This document shows, piece by piece, positions 45,501 through 55,735 of a DNA stretch of 64,000 nt. Numbering within the stretch: position 1 is the stretch's first letter; each line of letters opens with the position of its first letter. The position numbers were made by a program, and so were the translations under genes. The stretch comes from Blastomussa wellsi (taxonomy: Eukaryota; Cnidaria; Anthozoa; Scleractinia; Plerogyridae). The notes below the pieces were generated by a model. It did no database searches. It was not told the DNA's origin and saw only the letters and a program-made list of their open reading frames with translations. Location of the stretch: positions 4,029,605 through 4,093,604 of the forward strand of contig OX393561.1 of assembly GCA_947652115.1 (NCBI GenBank). The letters run 5' to 3'.

Positions 45501-48500
45501 GGCCTGATGGGCCACTAGGCCCGACTGCAGACTTACCTTAGCTTGTGGTGTACGCGGGGTCTTTAGCATTTGTGGCGTTGCTACTGTCATGCTGTAGTCC
45601 TGGGCTGTTGTCAGCGCATTTCTGGCATTCGCAGGGTGACCAGTATTCTGATGCGTTTTATGCGTGCGCCTAAGCATGTGCTTGTAGCTGTACTCAGTGT
45701 ACAGGGCTTGCAGTTTTTAGTGTTCCCTCTCTCCTCTCCCTTTTTCACATTAGTTTTTTTTTTAAATCTGTGTAGTGCTACATGTAGTTATAGAAAATAA
45801 TTTTACTTTGTAGTTTCTTCCACTGAACGGTCTAGTTCAGTGTGATGGGTGCCAGGGCTGGGGCTGGGTTAGCCGGCAGGGGCTTGTGGCTGGGTTGTGG
45901 GTAGGGCAGGCTTTTGGGGTGTATCTGGGTTTGAGGTTGGCAGCTCCAGCTTAATCCACAAGTTCCTTGTTGGCAATCTTTGGTTGAAATTCTGTTTACA
46001 AAAATTGCAGCACGTACAAGACACCTCTCTGACAAAGTTACAGTATTTGCCGTTCTCCTTTGAGTCCTTACAGTATAATCCTCTTCATGAAGTGTTTTCT
46101 GCGTTTCATTTTATTTCTAGGGGTATGATTCCATCACAGCACTCACTGGATGTCATCATCTTCGCCAGATAAGAGGAGATAACTACTGTGCTGTTAGAGC
46201 TGTGCTCTTCCAAGCATTGGCTGGCAGACTCCCGATATTGAATCTCTTTAGAACTGAAGAGAACACCAAACTTGAAAAGGTACGCATAGCCGCAAATATG
46301 GCTTACATATCGTGGTCCTGAAGAGCACTTTTCAATTTGAGTGTCATAAAACTGGGAGCAAAGTAATCCCTCTGGCTAATCACAAAGGGCACAAACAGCC
46401 CTTGTTCCAATCAAAACTTCAAGAAAATTTATTTAGCTGCTACCAAGTGTGTGACTTTGTCATGATTGGTTTTAATTTTAATTCTGATTGGATGAGAAAT
46501 AAGCAGGATCACTCATTGTTCCTGGGGAAAAACCACCCATGCACCCTCCCCTCCCCCACCCCTAAACCAAACATTGGCTAGGGGTGGGGTGGGTGAAGGC
46601 TTTCCCAGAGACAATGATTGTGCCAACCAACCACTAAATATAGCAATATAATTACTGAACCAAACTTGAATTAGTTTGGCTACCACAAAAGCTCTATCGT
46701 GACCCACTTCCTTTCACTACTTCATTTCTCTCCAAGCATTCAGCATCTTCCATGCTCCCTTTACCAATAGATATAGTTCATGTAATCTGAGGGATTTTTT
46801 TTATTTTTAATTAGGAACAAGAAGACAATCCTACTTTTAGTTATGCGTACATGTATCAGCATTAATTTGCTGTAAGAGTTCTCTTTCCACAAGATTTGTT
46901 CCTTTCTTGCTGCATGTTTGTGGAGATGTGTTATTACATGACTGTAAATATGCATTTTACAACACCAAATTTCTTCCAGTGTTCTAACTGATTGACAACT
47001 TACAGAGCTGCAATAACAGTCAGACACTGGACAATGCCTGCCAAAATTTGCTAGAATGTCCCGACAACCCCTTCCAGTGCAAACGCCAATGTTTTGCGCT
47101 GAAAATGCTTTAACAAGAAGTTCTGTGATATGTCTTCCGACCCCTATCCCACTCTCTGATCATAATGGTGACTTAGTCAAACTCATATCCACTCACAGGA
47201 AAAAATTATTTGCAGCACTGAAAGAAATAACCCCTTGGGACTAGATAGAGCTTTATTGGTGTGCAAAATCACAGGATATTTAGAAGCTGCATGAGGTTTT
47301 ACTGACATTCCCATTACACTCCTTTGTAGATTCCCAGCAAGCTGTTGAGTGGTGGAGTTTCTTCTCTTTACCAGTGGAGCTTTGCTAACCGATTACCTGT
47401 TCCTCAAAATGAAGTGATTTCCACTCTGGAGAACTTTTTAACCTTCTTCAGTAATCAAGTAAGAACTGCCTTTTTGACACTTGTGACATTTTTTTGACAC
47501 TTGTGTTGTTGAGAAATTCAATCTGTATAATGTTGTTTTCATCGATGCGGTCAGGAAAGAAAGTCACCCTAATCTGTGATCTTTAATCTTTAATCTTTAA
47601 ACTTTATTTATGCAGGGTAACAAAAATTCATCAGGTACAACAAATTCCGAAAAATGTTGAAGTCACGCGGCCCCTTCTAAGCTTACTTTTATTCAAATTC
47701 TGTTTTGAGGTATTAACCCTTGCCGCCGTGAGGCAACACGTGAATACCTGTGATGCTTACTCGTTGATACATTTCAGCCGCACACGAAGATGAACATAAA
47801 TATGAACATACAACAGTCTCCTGCAGCTGTCATGTTTTCCATACCTGATAATTATTTGAATTTAAATTAAGAGTAGGCATCTAGTAGACTCCTTCTTGCA
47901 ATCTTTTGAAAGCAAACCTCTCTACGCCGTGTTTTGACTGCAACTTGAAGTAACGCCAATGCTTTGCCGTGAAATATTTTCCTATAATTCTCAATTAAGA
48001 TGTTTTTAGCAATATTTGTCTGTGAGCTCGAGGTTTCCATTTCAACTCTATCGGCCAATACTGATTTCGCGCAGTATATAGTGATTATGTCCTGGAAAGT
48101 GCTCACAAACGATTTTTATTTACAAAACGAGTGAATTTTTTGATGCATCGCAACTAGTGAATAAAAATCGTTCAAGGACTTTCCATTATGTAATGTTTTA
48201 TTTCGTACGCACTGATATTTTTTCTTACTGAAAGCTGTGCACTTGTTTCCCTGCACTTTGAAGTACTATCATTCGTGACTCTGACTGGACGAGCGATGTA
48301 TTTTCACAGTCGCCAGCTCAGTATGTGTGAAATAAAATTGTTTTACCATAACCAAGTGACTTAATACCAAGCACACTGCCCTCCACAGGTCCGCGCGGTA
48401 TTTGACAGCCCGAGCCAACCGGAACGGATCGAGTCCACTCTGTCCTTGCTTAACAATGAAACTGAAGAGTTTAAAATCCTTGAAGCAACCAAACTGTTAA

Positions 48501-49901
48501 TGTTTAACGTGGCAGTTGAGTTGCACAGGAAAATGCTAAGCGGGAAGGATGTGCCGATCTTTGGGATGCTGTTATTTGCCCGAGACTCGTCCGACTCCCC
48601 TCGCAGATTGCTGACGAATCATCTCAACAGAACTGGAGACACGGGTGGACTGGAACAGGTGAGCAATCTTTCCCCTTCCTTCCCCACCCCAGTAGCTTGA
48701 GCAACAAGCTGCATGGGCTTATGTTTCAGTCCGTTCGCGTTCTACCATGCACTGTCAACTCTTACTTAGTTCAAACGATCAGATCTCCCTTCATTTCGGT
48801 TACTGTGTTTAAGCGCGAGATTAACTATCGTGTTTGTGACTGCCTTTCTGTGGTTACGACAACGAAAAGATGTAATGCTAAAGTGTTCAATGCGCTGCCA
48901 AGCTGATTGTGAGGTTGCAATAAAGCAATTCGACGGAGTCAAAAGCGGAATCAGAGCTCTGCTTATGACTCCGTCGATTTGTTTTTGACTAGATCATAAC
49001 GCTTTCGACTCCGCCTCCAGTGAAAACCAGCCCATACATGTATCTGCTATAGTTTAGAGCTGGGCTCGTTACAAACAATTGCTGTAACTGATTTACTGAT
49101 TTTACCACCCGCATTCATCAATGCGTAATCGTTCACTTTCACTCCGGTTCGCTTGCAATTACTTTTATGTTTGGGTTAGGGCAATACGATAAGAATAAGC
49201 AATTATAAATAAAAACTTACCGTTTATTAAGAAATGTTTCGGGGATTGGTAGATCAACGTGTTAGTGTAGAGTGGAGAGGGATGTTAACAATCCAGAGGT
49301 ACCGGGCTCGATCATGGATGATAATCTACGACAGTACACTTTCACTAGTTTTAATTTATCTTTACAGCGAGGCCTGGAGGACACAAACAAAAGAAAGGAA
49401 TAAACACGCCTGTATTATTTGCTTTGACTGTGTCCTTTAGGCGTCACTACCAAGCTGAATATTAATTCAAGTGTTAGTCGATAAAATGACATTTCCATTT
49501 ACAAAAAGGAAGCATTCACTGCGTTCCCCCGCCCTCCCTTTCCCCGCCATCAGTCTATGATGTCATACACGTGTCATTTTCTCTTTGAAAGGGAATTTCT
49601 AATTTAAGGAATTGGAGTAAAGAATCCTGTAAAAATTCAGGGCTTCGACGGGATTCGTATCCGTTACTTCCGCGATACCGGAGTGTAAAATCTTGCCTAT
49701 TGTTCTTAATGAACTAGAAGAAAAGGAAAGTAAGCCTATTCAACTCCACCGCGTCTTTCCGTTTACCGCGGTATTGCTTGCCGCAAAAAATCCGGTAAAA
49801 CCGGAGATTTTTTCGGCACGCCCCTTTATTTCCGACGCGGGAACGCAGTATCGACTCTGCGGTTTGACCGAGGTAGAAACGCGGCAAATCGGTAGGTAGA
49901 A

Positions 49902-49944
<43 letters not shown>

Positions 49945-50534
49945 GGATAACAATATAATTTGGTTTTGTCAACTAGGTTGATAATGTGAATTGTATTTTA
50001 TTTTAATTGGCCACCGTAAAGAGATTCGAGAGCTGACGTTTCGAGCGTTAGCCCTTCCCTTGATTCGCTCCGACGAATGGCTAACGCTCGAAACGTCAGC
50101 TCTCGAATCTCTTTACGGTGGCCAATTCACATTAATCAACCCGATTGATAAAACCAAATCGGTAGGTAGTTCCGAGCGGTACTGTAGCTCAGTTCGTAGA
50201 GCATCGCACCGGTATCGCGGAAGCCCTGACTTTTTCTCAGGCTTCTTCATTTCATGTAATTGCTTAAATTGGAAATTCGCAGCGAAGATGACCTCTTACT
50301 TTCATCTTCATCCGCAGTTCACATATGAATTATTTCATATACTTTATATCATGTTAGGTGGAGATGTGTCTGCTTGGGTACACGCTTGGTCTAGTCGTCC
50401 AAGTCATACGGCCATCGCAAGTGGACAAGGAAGATTTCATAGCGTATTACCCTTCACTAGATGATATGCCTAAATACACTCCAACAGTCACGCTAGTTGC
50501 AGAGGATGACAGACATTACAATATTGTTATATAG
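39527..50534 (+). CDS. OTULIN-like linear-ubiquitin deubiquitinase with N-terminal membrane anchor
   Basis: Exons 39527-39554, 39746-39930, 42333-43760, 46121-46279, 47330-47458, 48389-48658 and 50358-50534. Phases are consistent and give 791 residues (human OTULIN 352). OTULIN cleaves Met1-linked ubiquitin chains and restrains LUBAC/NF-kB signalling. Residues about 14-34 (GLLMFIVSFLLFVTCFCLLV) form a hydrophobic anchor followed by a strongly basic stretch. Residues about 72-530 are a long, Ser/Asp/Glu-rich, probably disordered linker. The catalytic domain (about 530-791) starts IKDYALREWKSDT, keeping the Tyr/Trp pair seen before the OTULIN core. It has RGDNYCAVRAVLFQAL with Asp567 and Cys570, LLFARDSSDSP, TGDTGGLEQVEM, and EDDRHYNIVI with His786 and Asn788. 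All active-site positions are intact. It lacks the C-terminal PDZ-binding tail of human OTULIN, and I see no clear PUB-interacting motif. The anchor resembles OTULINL, whose active site is degenerate. Confidence 0.92.
44145..45438. mobile_element. Non-autonomous TIR DNA transposon, about 1.3 kb, inserted in a SINE
   Basis: The left end TAGTCTCCTACGCAGCC and the reverse complement of the right end TAGCCTCCTACGCAGGC open inverted repeats of about 85 bases. They continue through GGGATTGCGTTAC, CTGCTTAAC and CCAACATTCCTTTCC with roughly three-quarters identity. CATCCAGGG (44136-44144) and CCTCCAGGG (45439-45447) flank it as a 9-base target duplication with one difference. Long TIRs with a 9-base duplication suggest a Mutator-like element, which is inference. 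The interior has an approximately 50-base direct repeat (CCAATCAGATTTTACC, 44245-44320) and a helicase-like fragment. Confidence 0.8.
44431..44565 (+). pseudogene. Helicase-like Walker A fragment inside the transposon
   Basis: In one frame the interior of the 44145-45438 element reads KRDTLLNLSTGYGKSFVIKL and stops 8 codons later. TGYGKS preceded by LLNLS is the form of motif I of RecQ-like helicases. An ATTTTAG acceptor-like site lies just before the frame. No other helicase motif was found, so this is at most a captured exon or a relic of the parent element's protein. Confidence 0.3.
48093..48184. repeat. Inverted repeat with AATAAAAATCGTT arms
   Basis: GGAAAGTGC...AACGATTTTTATT is mirrored by AATAAAAATCGTTC...GACTTTCC around a 35-40 base loop. 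Located in intron 5 of the OTULIN-like gene. Probably the end of, or a whole, foldback element. Confidence 0.55.
49958..50159. mobile_element. Foldback element with 49 bp perfect inner arms
   Basis: 50005-50053 (AATTGGCCACCGTAAAGAGA...) is the exact reverse complement of 50079-50127 around a 25-base loop. Outside these, ATTTGGTTTTGTCAACTAGG...TGTGAATTG on the left matches the reverse complement of CAATTCACATTAATCAACCC...AAAACCAAAT on the right. The left arm carries about 14 extra bases. Located in the last intron of the OTULIN-like gene. Confidence 0.85.
50172..50240 (+). repeat. tRNA-like fragment flanking the foldback
   Basis: GTACTGTAGCTCAGTTCGTA and GAGCATCGCACCGGTATCGC look like the D-arm side of a tRNA. 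A related piece on the opposite strand at about 49630-49690 has CCGGTATCGCGGAAGTAACG and a B-box-like ATACGAATCCCGT. Neither is a complete tRNA gene; both look like SINE remnants in inverted orientation around the foldback. Confidence 0.45.
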
Positions 50535-52455
50535 GTGGTATAACTTAGAAATTGCCACATCGAACTCTTTCACTGTTGATGTTAGCCTAAATTTTTGTCA
50601 TTCGTAATTCAAATCATCCTTCGCCAAGTTTAACCCTCCTTGTTTTATTAGAGGGGGTTTATTATTACTTTCAATATGTTTTTTTTTCTCCTAAGTAGAC
50701 AGTAATTTCTAGGTTTCCTTTGGAGGTAATTTTATGCATTGGAAAAAAATGGTTTGGCTGAGTTTCCATATAGCCTGCGAGAGCAGACAAAATCGTCTGC
50801 TCTCCCACGCTAGAGTTTCCAAGACAGGGATTCATTGTAATGTTCATTCATTTTTTACTTAAAATTATTATCTTTTTTTTTTCTGTTCAGTTTTGTTGTT
50901 TGGGAAGGTGTGGACCGTTTTTCACTCGGGGCTGCAAATACGTGCGTGCCACGAAGTCACCATTTTGATCGGACAAAATTACAGTACAGAAAGGTCGGAC
51001 GTCATATCAACTCCTTAATGAAGCGTTGTTAACTCAAATCCTTGGCGCTTCCAGTGGAAGGCGTAAAAATTGTCCGGACTTTCTGTCCGACCACAGTAGG
51101 CAAATTTTGATCGGCATTGTCCGATATCGGCCGTTATTTGAAGCCCTGGTGATTATTTCGCCTGATAAAATTGAAACATCCAAATGCACTTCTTCGTAAC
51201 TCGACGTTTCAAGAAAATCTTGCCACTTAACGACAACAATTTATAGTTTCCCTGACGCGCATTTTTCTAGTTTTAAATTTTATACACATCTTTACTTCAT
51301 ACAGAGTTCAAAAGTCGCACACCAGCGCAATTCGCGATTTTATTTGTAGATAGACGGTTTATACTTTGAATAGCTTTTAAAGGTGGATGTCGAGAACGAC
51401 TTTAAAACGTTAAATGAGCTGGTCAGATACAGGCACGTGCTACATTTGAAATTGACATTTTTACTCTTGAATTCGTTCGTTGAAAACGAAGGGAAAGCTT
51501 GAAAGAATCGAAATAGTTCAGGCCATTTAGCTTAGAACTCTTGTCTGTTATGTAACTCACTGAGATTTTATTCAAACAAAATGTGTTGGTTTCATTCGCA
51601 TACGACGGGCTAGATGAAGTTCTTCAAAATTACTTGTCTTGCCGGAATTGTTTATGTTAAACGTGTATTTATGTTGGGTAGCCTTTTATACGGCTGAAAG
51701 GCTCCCATGCCAACACACTTGGTTTGTAATTTTTTGAGAACGTTTCCATTTTTCAGGACTTTGGTAGAATATTTTTAAGCCTGGTATAGATAGTTTTCTG
51801 ACTTAAAAGCTAGATGGAAGGCGCCAAAGGTGAAACCAGTGAGATTTCGGGTTTACCTCGGTGTACGAACCTGTGGCTTTTTTCTTTGTCTTCGAGCTAT
51901 TGTTTTGGTGTTGTACATTGTTTCGAGGTTCTTTGTTGTCTTGTTCGTTCTTTGTTTTACGTCACTGGTGAGTTCGCAGGTTCTTACACCGAGGATGAAC
52001 CGAGATTTTATCCGCCCTTGTGTCTCCTTGTGTGTGATGGTGTCTACTTTTATTATACGATTAATTCAGCCCTCGAAAATTCAAGTGATAGACAATAATT
52101 TTAATTCAACACAAAAAATGGTAAAAATAATACTAAAATATTAAATAAAATAAAATTGAAGCTATTTACAGGTGATCTCCAACTTTTCGCTTGTTACCAG
52201 TCTACATATACAGAGCTCGACCAAAATTGACAACCACCAACCTCGTCCCCAGGCAATGGTGACTCGTTTTCGTCGTATAACGAAATTACAACCATTATTT
52301 CGGCCTTCTCCAGCCCAGAGACTCAATAGGGTTAACCGTTAGCCACAACACGGCGAAACTATTAGCCATGAAAGTGAAAGTCTCAAGATCTCTTGGTAAT
52401 ACTTATACACGTGTCTTGCCTCAATTAAAGCAATACAGGGGTTTTTCCGTATTTA
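50535..52455. other. Intergenic, no gene recognised
   Basis: Downstream of the OTULIN-like gene. Overlapping open frames at 51814-52144 include a hydrophobic stretch, but with no domain and no exon partner. No strong poly(A) signal was seen close to the stop codon. Confidence 0.4.
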
Positions 52456-52456
52456 C

Positions 52457-52560
52457 ATAGCCTCATCTAAACAAGTGGGGTTTGGGAGAATGCGACACAG
52501 TTAAGCAAACCCTCGACTGTGTCTCGGGTTTGAAAAACTTGAGAATTTTCCCAAACTCCC
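52457..52560 (+). repeat. Dispersed repeat, copy 1 (related to 53817-53920)
   Basis: GCCTCATCTAAACAAGTGGG, TTGGGAGAAT.CGA.ACAGTTA.GCAAAC and TCGAGGGTTTG-type words occur here and again at 53817-53920. Parts are inverted within each copy (CAGTTAAGCAAACCCTCGAC / CTGTGTCTCGGGTTTG). Confidence 0.55.
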
Positions 52561-52568
52561 GAGTCCTA

Positions 52569-52749
52569 TTGACCATTTTCGCATGGCCCATAATACACCT
52601 CTTTTACCCCCCAAAATTTTGCATAACCTTTGTTTCCAGATTCCCTTGGGACGACTAATACCCAGGAGAATTGGGAAACAAAGGTTATGTAACTGGGGGG
52701 GGGGGGGGGGGTAAACAAGGTGTATTATGGGCAATGCGAAAATGGTCAA
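52569..52749. mobile_element. Foldback element, 181 bp, nearly all stem
   Basis: TTGACCATTTTCGCATGGCC, CATAATACACCT, GCATAACCTTTGTTTCC and TTCCCTTGGGA on the left pair with GGGAAACAAAGGTTATG, GGTGTATTATGGGC and AATGCGAAAATGGTCAA on the right. The loop is about 10-20 bases. A 17-base G run (52695-52711) interrupts the right arm opposite a short C run on the left. Confidence 0.85.
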
Positions 52750-53492
52750 ATTGCTATTGCTTAATGGCAGCAGTGCGCAACCTTGCCAAATTTTTATTGG
52801 TTAAAACACGTTTGTACGAATTAAGGCTCTGCATGCGATTTCGTAACAATGGACCTTTAAATATGTTTTCTCAACAGTAGAATTGTTTTTCAACTTTCTA
52901 AAACAATGGAAATAAGTACAGTAACGTCATCAACGAAAAGAAATAACTATTTCACCGCAATTGCCGAAATTCTCGCGCTCATTGAAGGCTCGTGTTTTAC
53001 CAGAGGACATACACATCAATGACGTAGAGCCGGATGGCGCAATCGCGTGCGGTTGTTGAAAACTTTGTCAGCCCTTTTAAGATAAAATCACCAAATTATT
53101 AAGACGAAATTAATCCGGGTTGAATTCAAGTGTAAAGGGGAAAAGTTTGCCGTGAAACTCCATGCATTATATCGGTTAAAATTTTCCGTGTTCTACCAAA
53201 GCACCGCTAAATTTTTCTTCTGCGCACTATTCAAAAACAATTTTTAAGCTGAAATGTAACAAACAAAAACGTAAAATCACACGAGAAATCCATTAAATGC
53301 AGAACCCACTCAATGCAGAATTTTTTTGACTTTTTTGACTTTCCTCGGATGGCATGGGCAACTTGGGTTGGCAGTATCTCTCCACACGGGAGCACTATCG
53401 TGTCACGTGATAAATTTACGCCAATCAGTATTGGAGAAAATTTAGTGGTGAACTATAACTAAGCAATTGAGAACTTTTGCCATGTTTACACA

Positions 53493-53806
53493 CAGGCTTA
53501 GATCCCAAACTCAAAATTCGACCCTGTATACGTGGTGTATGGGACAACTTGTGTATATAGAGAATTGTATGGGAAAGTCACCAATCGTAAAAAAATGTGT
53601 AAATAACTATCTAATCTGAAATAAACTTTTTCTACCTCAAATGTGTCGCGTACATGCCACTTGTGCCGAGTTTGAAGCCATTCTGACGTCGTTTAGTGAA
53701 GTTATTCGAAATCGTTGTCTCTCCTTCTAAAAGAAGGGAAGGCAGACCACACAAGCTGTCCCATACACCACGTATACAGAGTCGAATTTTGAGCTTGGGA
53801 AGCCTG
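53493..53806. mobile_element. MITE, 314 bp, with about 60 bp inverted ends
   Basis: CAGGCTTAGATCCCAAACTC, AAAATTCGACCCTGTATACG and TGGTGTATGGGACAACTTGT on the left match the reverse complement of ACAAGCTGTCCCATACACCA, CGTATACAGAGTCGAATTTT and GAGCTTGGGAAGCCTG on the right. Confidence 0.8.
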
Positions 53807-53816
53807 CGGTTTACAA

Positions 53817-53920
53817 AGCCTCATCTAAACGCGAGGGGGGTTGGGAGAATTCGAGACAGTTATGCAAACTCAAGATGCAGTCGAGGGTTTGCATAACTTT
53901 CGAGAATTATCGCGAATTAT
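53817..53920 (+). repeat. Dispersed repeat, copy 2 (related to 52457-52560)
   Basis: AAGCCTCATCTAAACGCGAG, GGGTTGGGAGAATTCGAGAC, AGTTATGCAAACTC and GTCGAGGGTTTGCATAAC. Same orientation as the copy at 52457. Confidence 0.55.
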
Positions 53921-54307
53921 TGTCTGACCTGTAACCTTGCTTCAGGGCACTTTTATAGCTTACGGTCACACTGTACAACAAATAAATTTTGTGATGTTGG
54001 AATGCATCCAAACCATACGAACTTCAACCAGCTTAACTTTTATATCCAATAAAAAATATTAAATTTCAACTAGCAGACTCATGTACGCCTTGCGTACCTA
54101 TTTTTGGTGGAGCTTTTGTCCCATTTAAATTAGATAGCGTTTGAGGAAGGTTTCATTTCGTGTCGTGTAGAGTTTATTGCATGTTGTCACGCTGTACCGG
54201 ATGGACTCTGCTCGTGTAGTTGTCACGGAAAATTTATCATGTTCAATGAAATAATTACATTGGGGGAAATTATTATTTATAAGTTGTTAAAATGGGACTT
54301 TCACGCT

Positions 54308-54870
54308 TTTAGAGATCTGCCTAAACAGAAATCTGTGCAAACAAAACTTATAATTTAATGTAGGCGTACAAATTTATCATTTTTGCAGTTTGAAGTTAGC
54401 AAGTAAATTTTCAAGGTGTGCACATTACTAGTTTTGCAGCTTGTAAGCTGTCTTTACTCAGCTGAAGCTAAGCTAATAAATTTTCCATTTTGTACGCGTA
54501 TGTTATTTTTGCAGCTGTTACAATGTACCCGGTAAGTTACTAAACTTTATTGTATTTACTTTCTGAAGTTGTAAATTGTACGTTCTTCGGTATAAATAGA
54601 GTAGTTGAATTATTGAAAGTCGATTTAGAGATCTGCCTAAACTGAAATCTGTACAAACAAAACTTACAATTTAACGACGTTAGCAAATAAATTTTCAAGG
54701 TGCTTGGGAGCTGTCTTTATTCAGCTGAAGCTTAGCTAATACATTTTCCATTTGTACGTGTGTTTTTATTTTTGCAGTTGTTAAGCAGACGTTACTAAGC
54801 TTTATGAGATTTACTTTCTGAAGATGTAAATTCTACGTTCTTCGGTATAAATAGAGTAGTTTCATTATAA
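54308..54870 (+). repeat. Diverged tandem duplication, period about 316 bp
   Basis: Copy 1 (54308-54623) and copy 2 (54624 to about 54870) share TTTAGAGATCTGCCTAAAC, CAAACAAAACTTA.AATTTAA, AAATTTTCAAGGTG, CAGCTGAAGCT.AGCTAATA, TTACTTTCTGAAG.TGTAAAT and ACGTTCTTCGGTATAAATAG. Copy 2 has internal deletions. GTAGAGTTTATTGCATGTT also occurs at about 54168 and 55002, suggesting that the duplicated region is wider. Confidence 0.8.
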
Positions 54871-55735
54871 TTGTCAAGCTCGACAAATTTACAGCCAGCA
54901 AGGTCCCTCAAAGTACGTTTTCTCTACTTAGCGCTTGGAGCGGCAAACCTTTAATTTGGTCACAGTTACGTTCCGACACGTAAAACCTATTGTCACATAG
55001 TGTAGAGTTTATTGCATGTTCTAGGATCCACATGGGTAGACGCCACATACTGATTTTCAGTTGCAAACATGCTTACAAAGACTATATGCGATGCAAATCA
55101 GTTTGTGACGCAGTAACCAGGAATGGCCCCACGCCCCTTCTGACTAGATCGTGTAACAAATGTGCATAGAATGTTACAAAAATTCAGCATTTGTTAGCAA
55201 GGAAAAACAAAACGTGTAATGCGTTTCGAACTGCAGTTATTTTGGGGTTAGGTGCACTTTAAAGAAAGCGCAACTCAAAACAGCAAAGGACCGCCAGCGA
55301 TAATGCAGCCAACGTAGGATCTACACGAGATCCAACAAACAATACTGCGAGCTGATACTACGTGATTCGGGTGGCAAGTGAGTTGAGAGTTCGGTTCTAG
55401 ATACAGTGTACGGGCCATTGTGCAATTTATTTAGGCTGGCTCTAGCACTGGTTTCACATAAAAGTTGCAATACCGTGCTGACAAGCTCCAATAACAGCGA
55501 AACAGCTTCCCATGATTGCAACCCTGCTTAATCGGGGCTGGTCGTTTTGGTGTCTTTCCAAGTCGATTTTTTCAGGCAGTACCAGTCTTTCGCCTAGTAT
55601 TCTTTGATATGTATTTCCTTCATCGGCTGATTAGGTTTTACTAGTGCGTCTTCGCGTGGAATCTTTACGTTTTTTTCAATCCATAGGAATGTTCATAACG
55701 TCAATGCGACTGACGCAGAAAACTAAGTAGATTTT
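54871..55735. other. Intergenic, probable 3' UTR side of the GPCR gene
   Basis: No gene or clear repeat beyond the outer flank of the 316-base duplication. The minus-strand frame at 55321-55521 has no recognisable domain. Confidence 0.35.

Larger units (their letters stand above)
43941..45540 (+). mobile_element. tRNA-derived SINE, family A, split by a DNA transposon
   Basis: The 5' part, 43941-44144, reads GGGGGGCGCAGTGGACTAAT, GTCCGGGTTCGAGCCTCTAG (B box), GGGGCACTGCGTTGTGTTCT, TATAAATGGGTACC and CCTGCGATGGACAAGCATCC. The 3' part resumes at 45448 and reads through GAAACCGGGATAAGCTCCGG to about 45540. Comparison with 4270-4570 shows that the two halves belong to one element. Located in intron 3 of the OTULIN-like gene. 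Confidence 0.85.

Noticed and set aside
51814..52144. Overlapping open frames with a hydrophobic stretch
   Set aside because: Two different frames are open over the same T-rich bases; hydrophobicity follows from T-rich codons, and there is no domain or exon partner.
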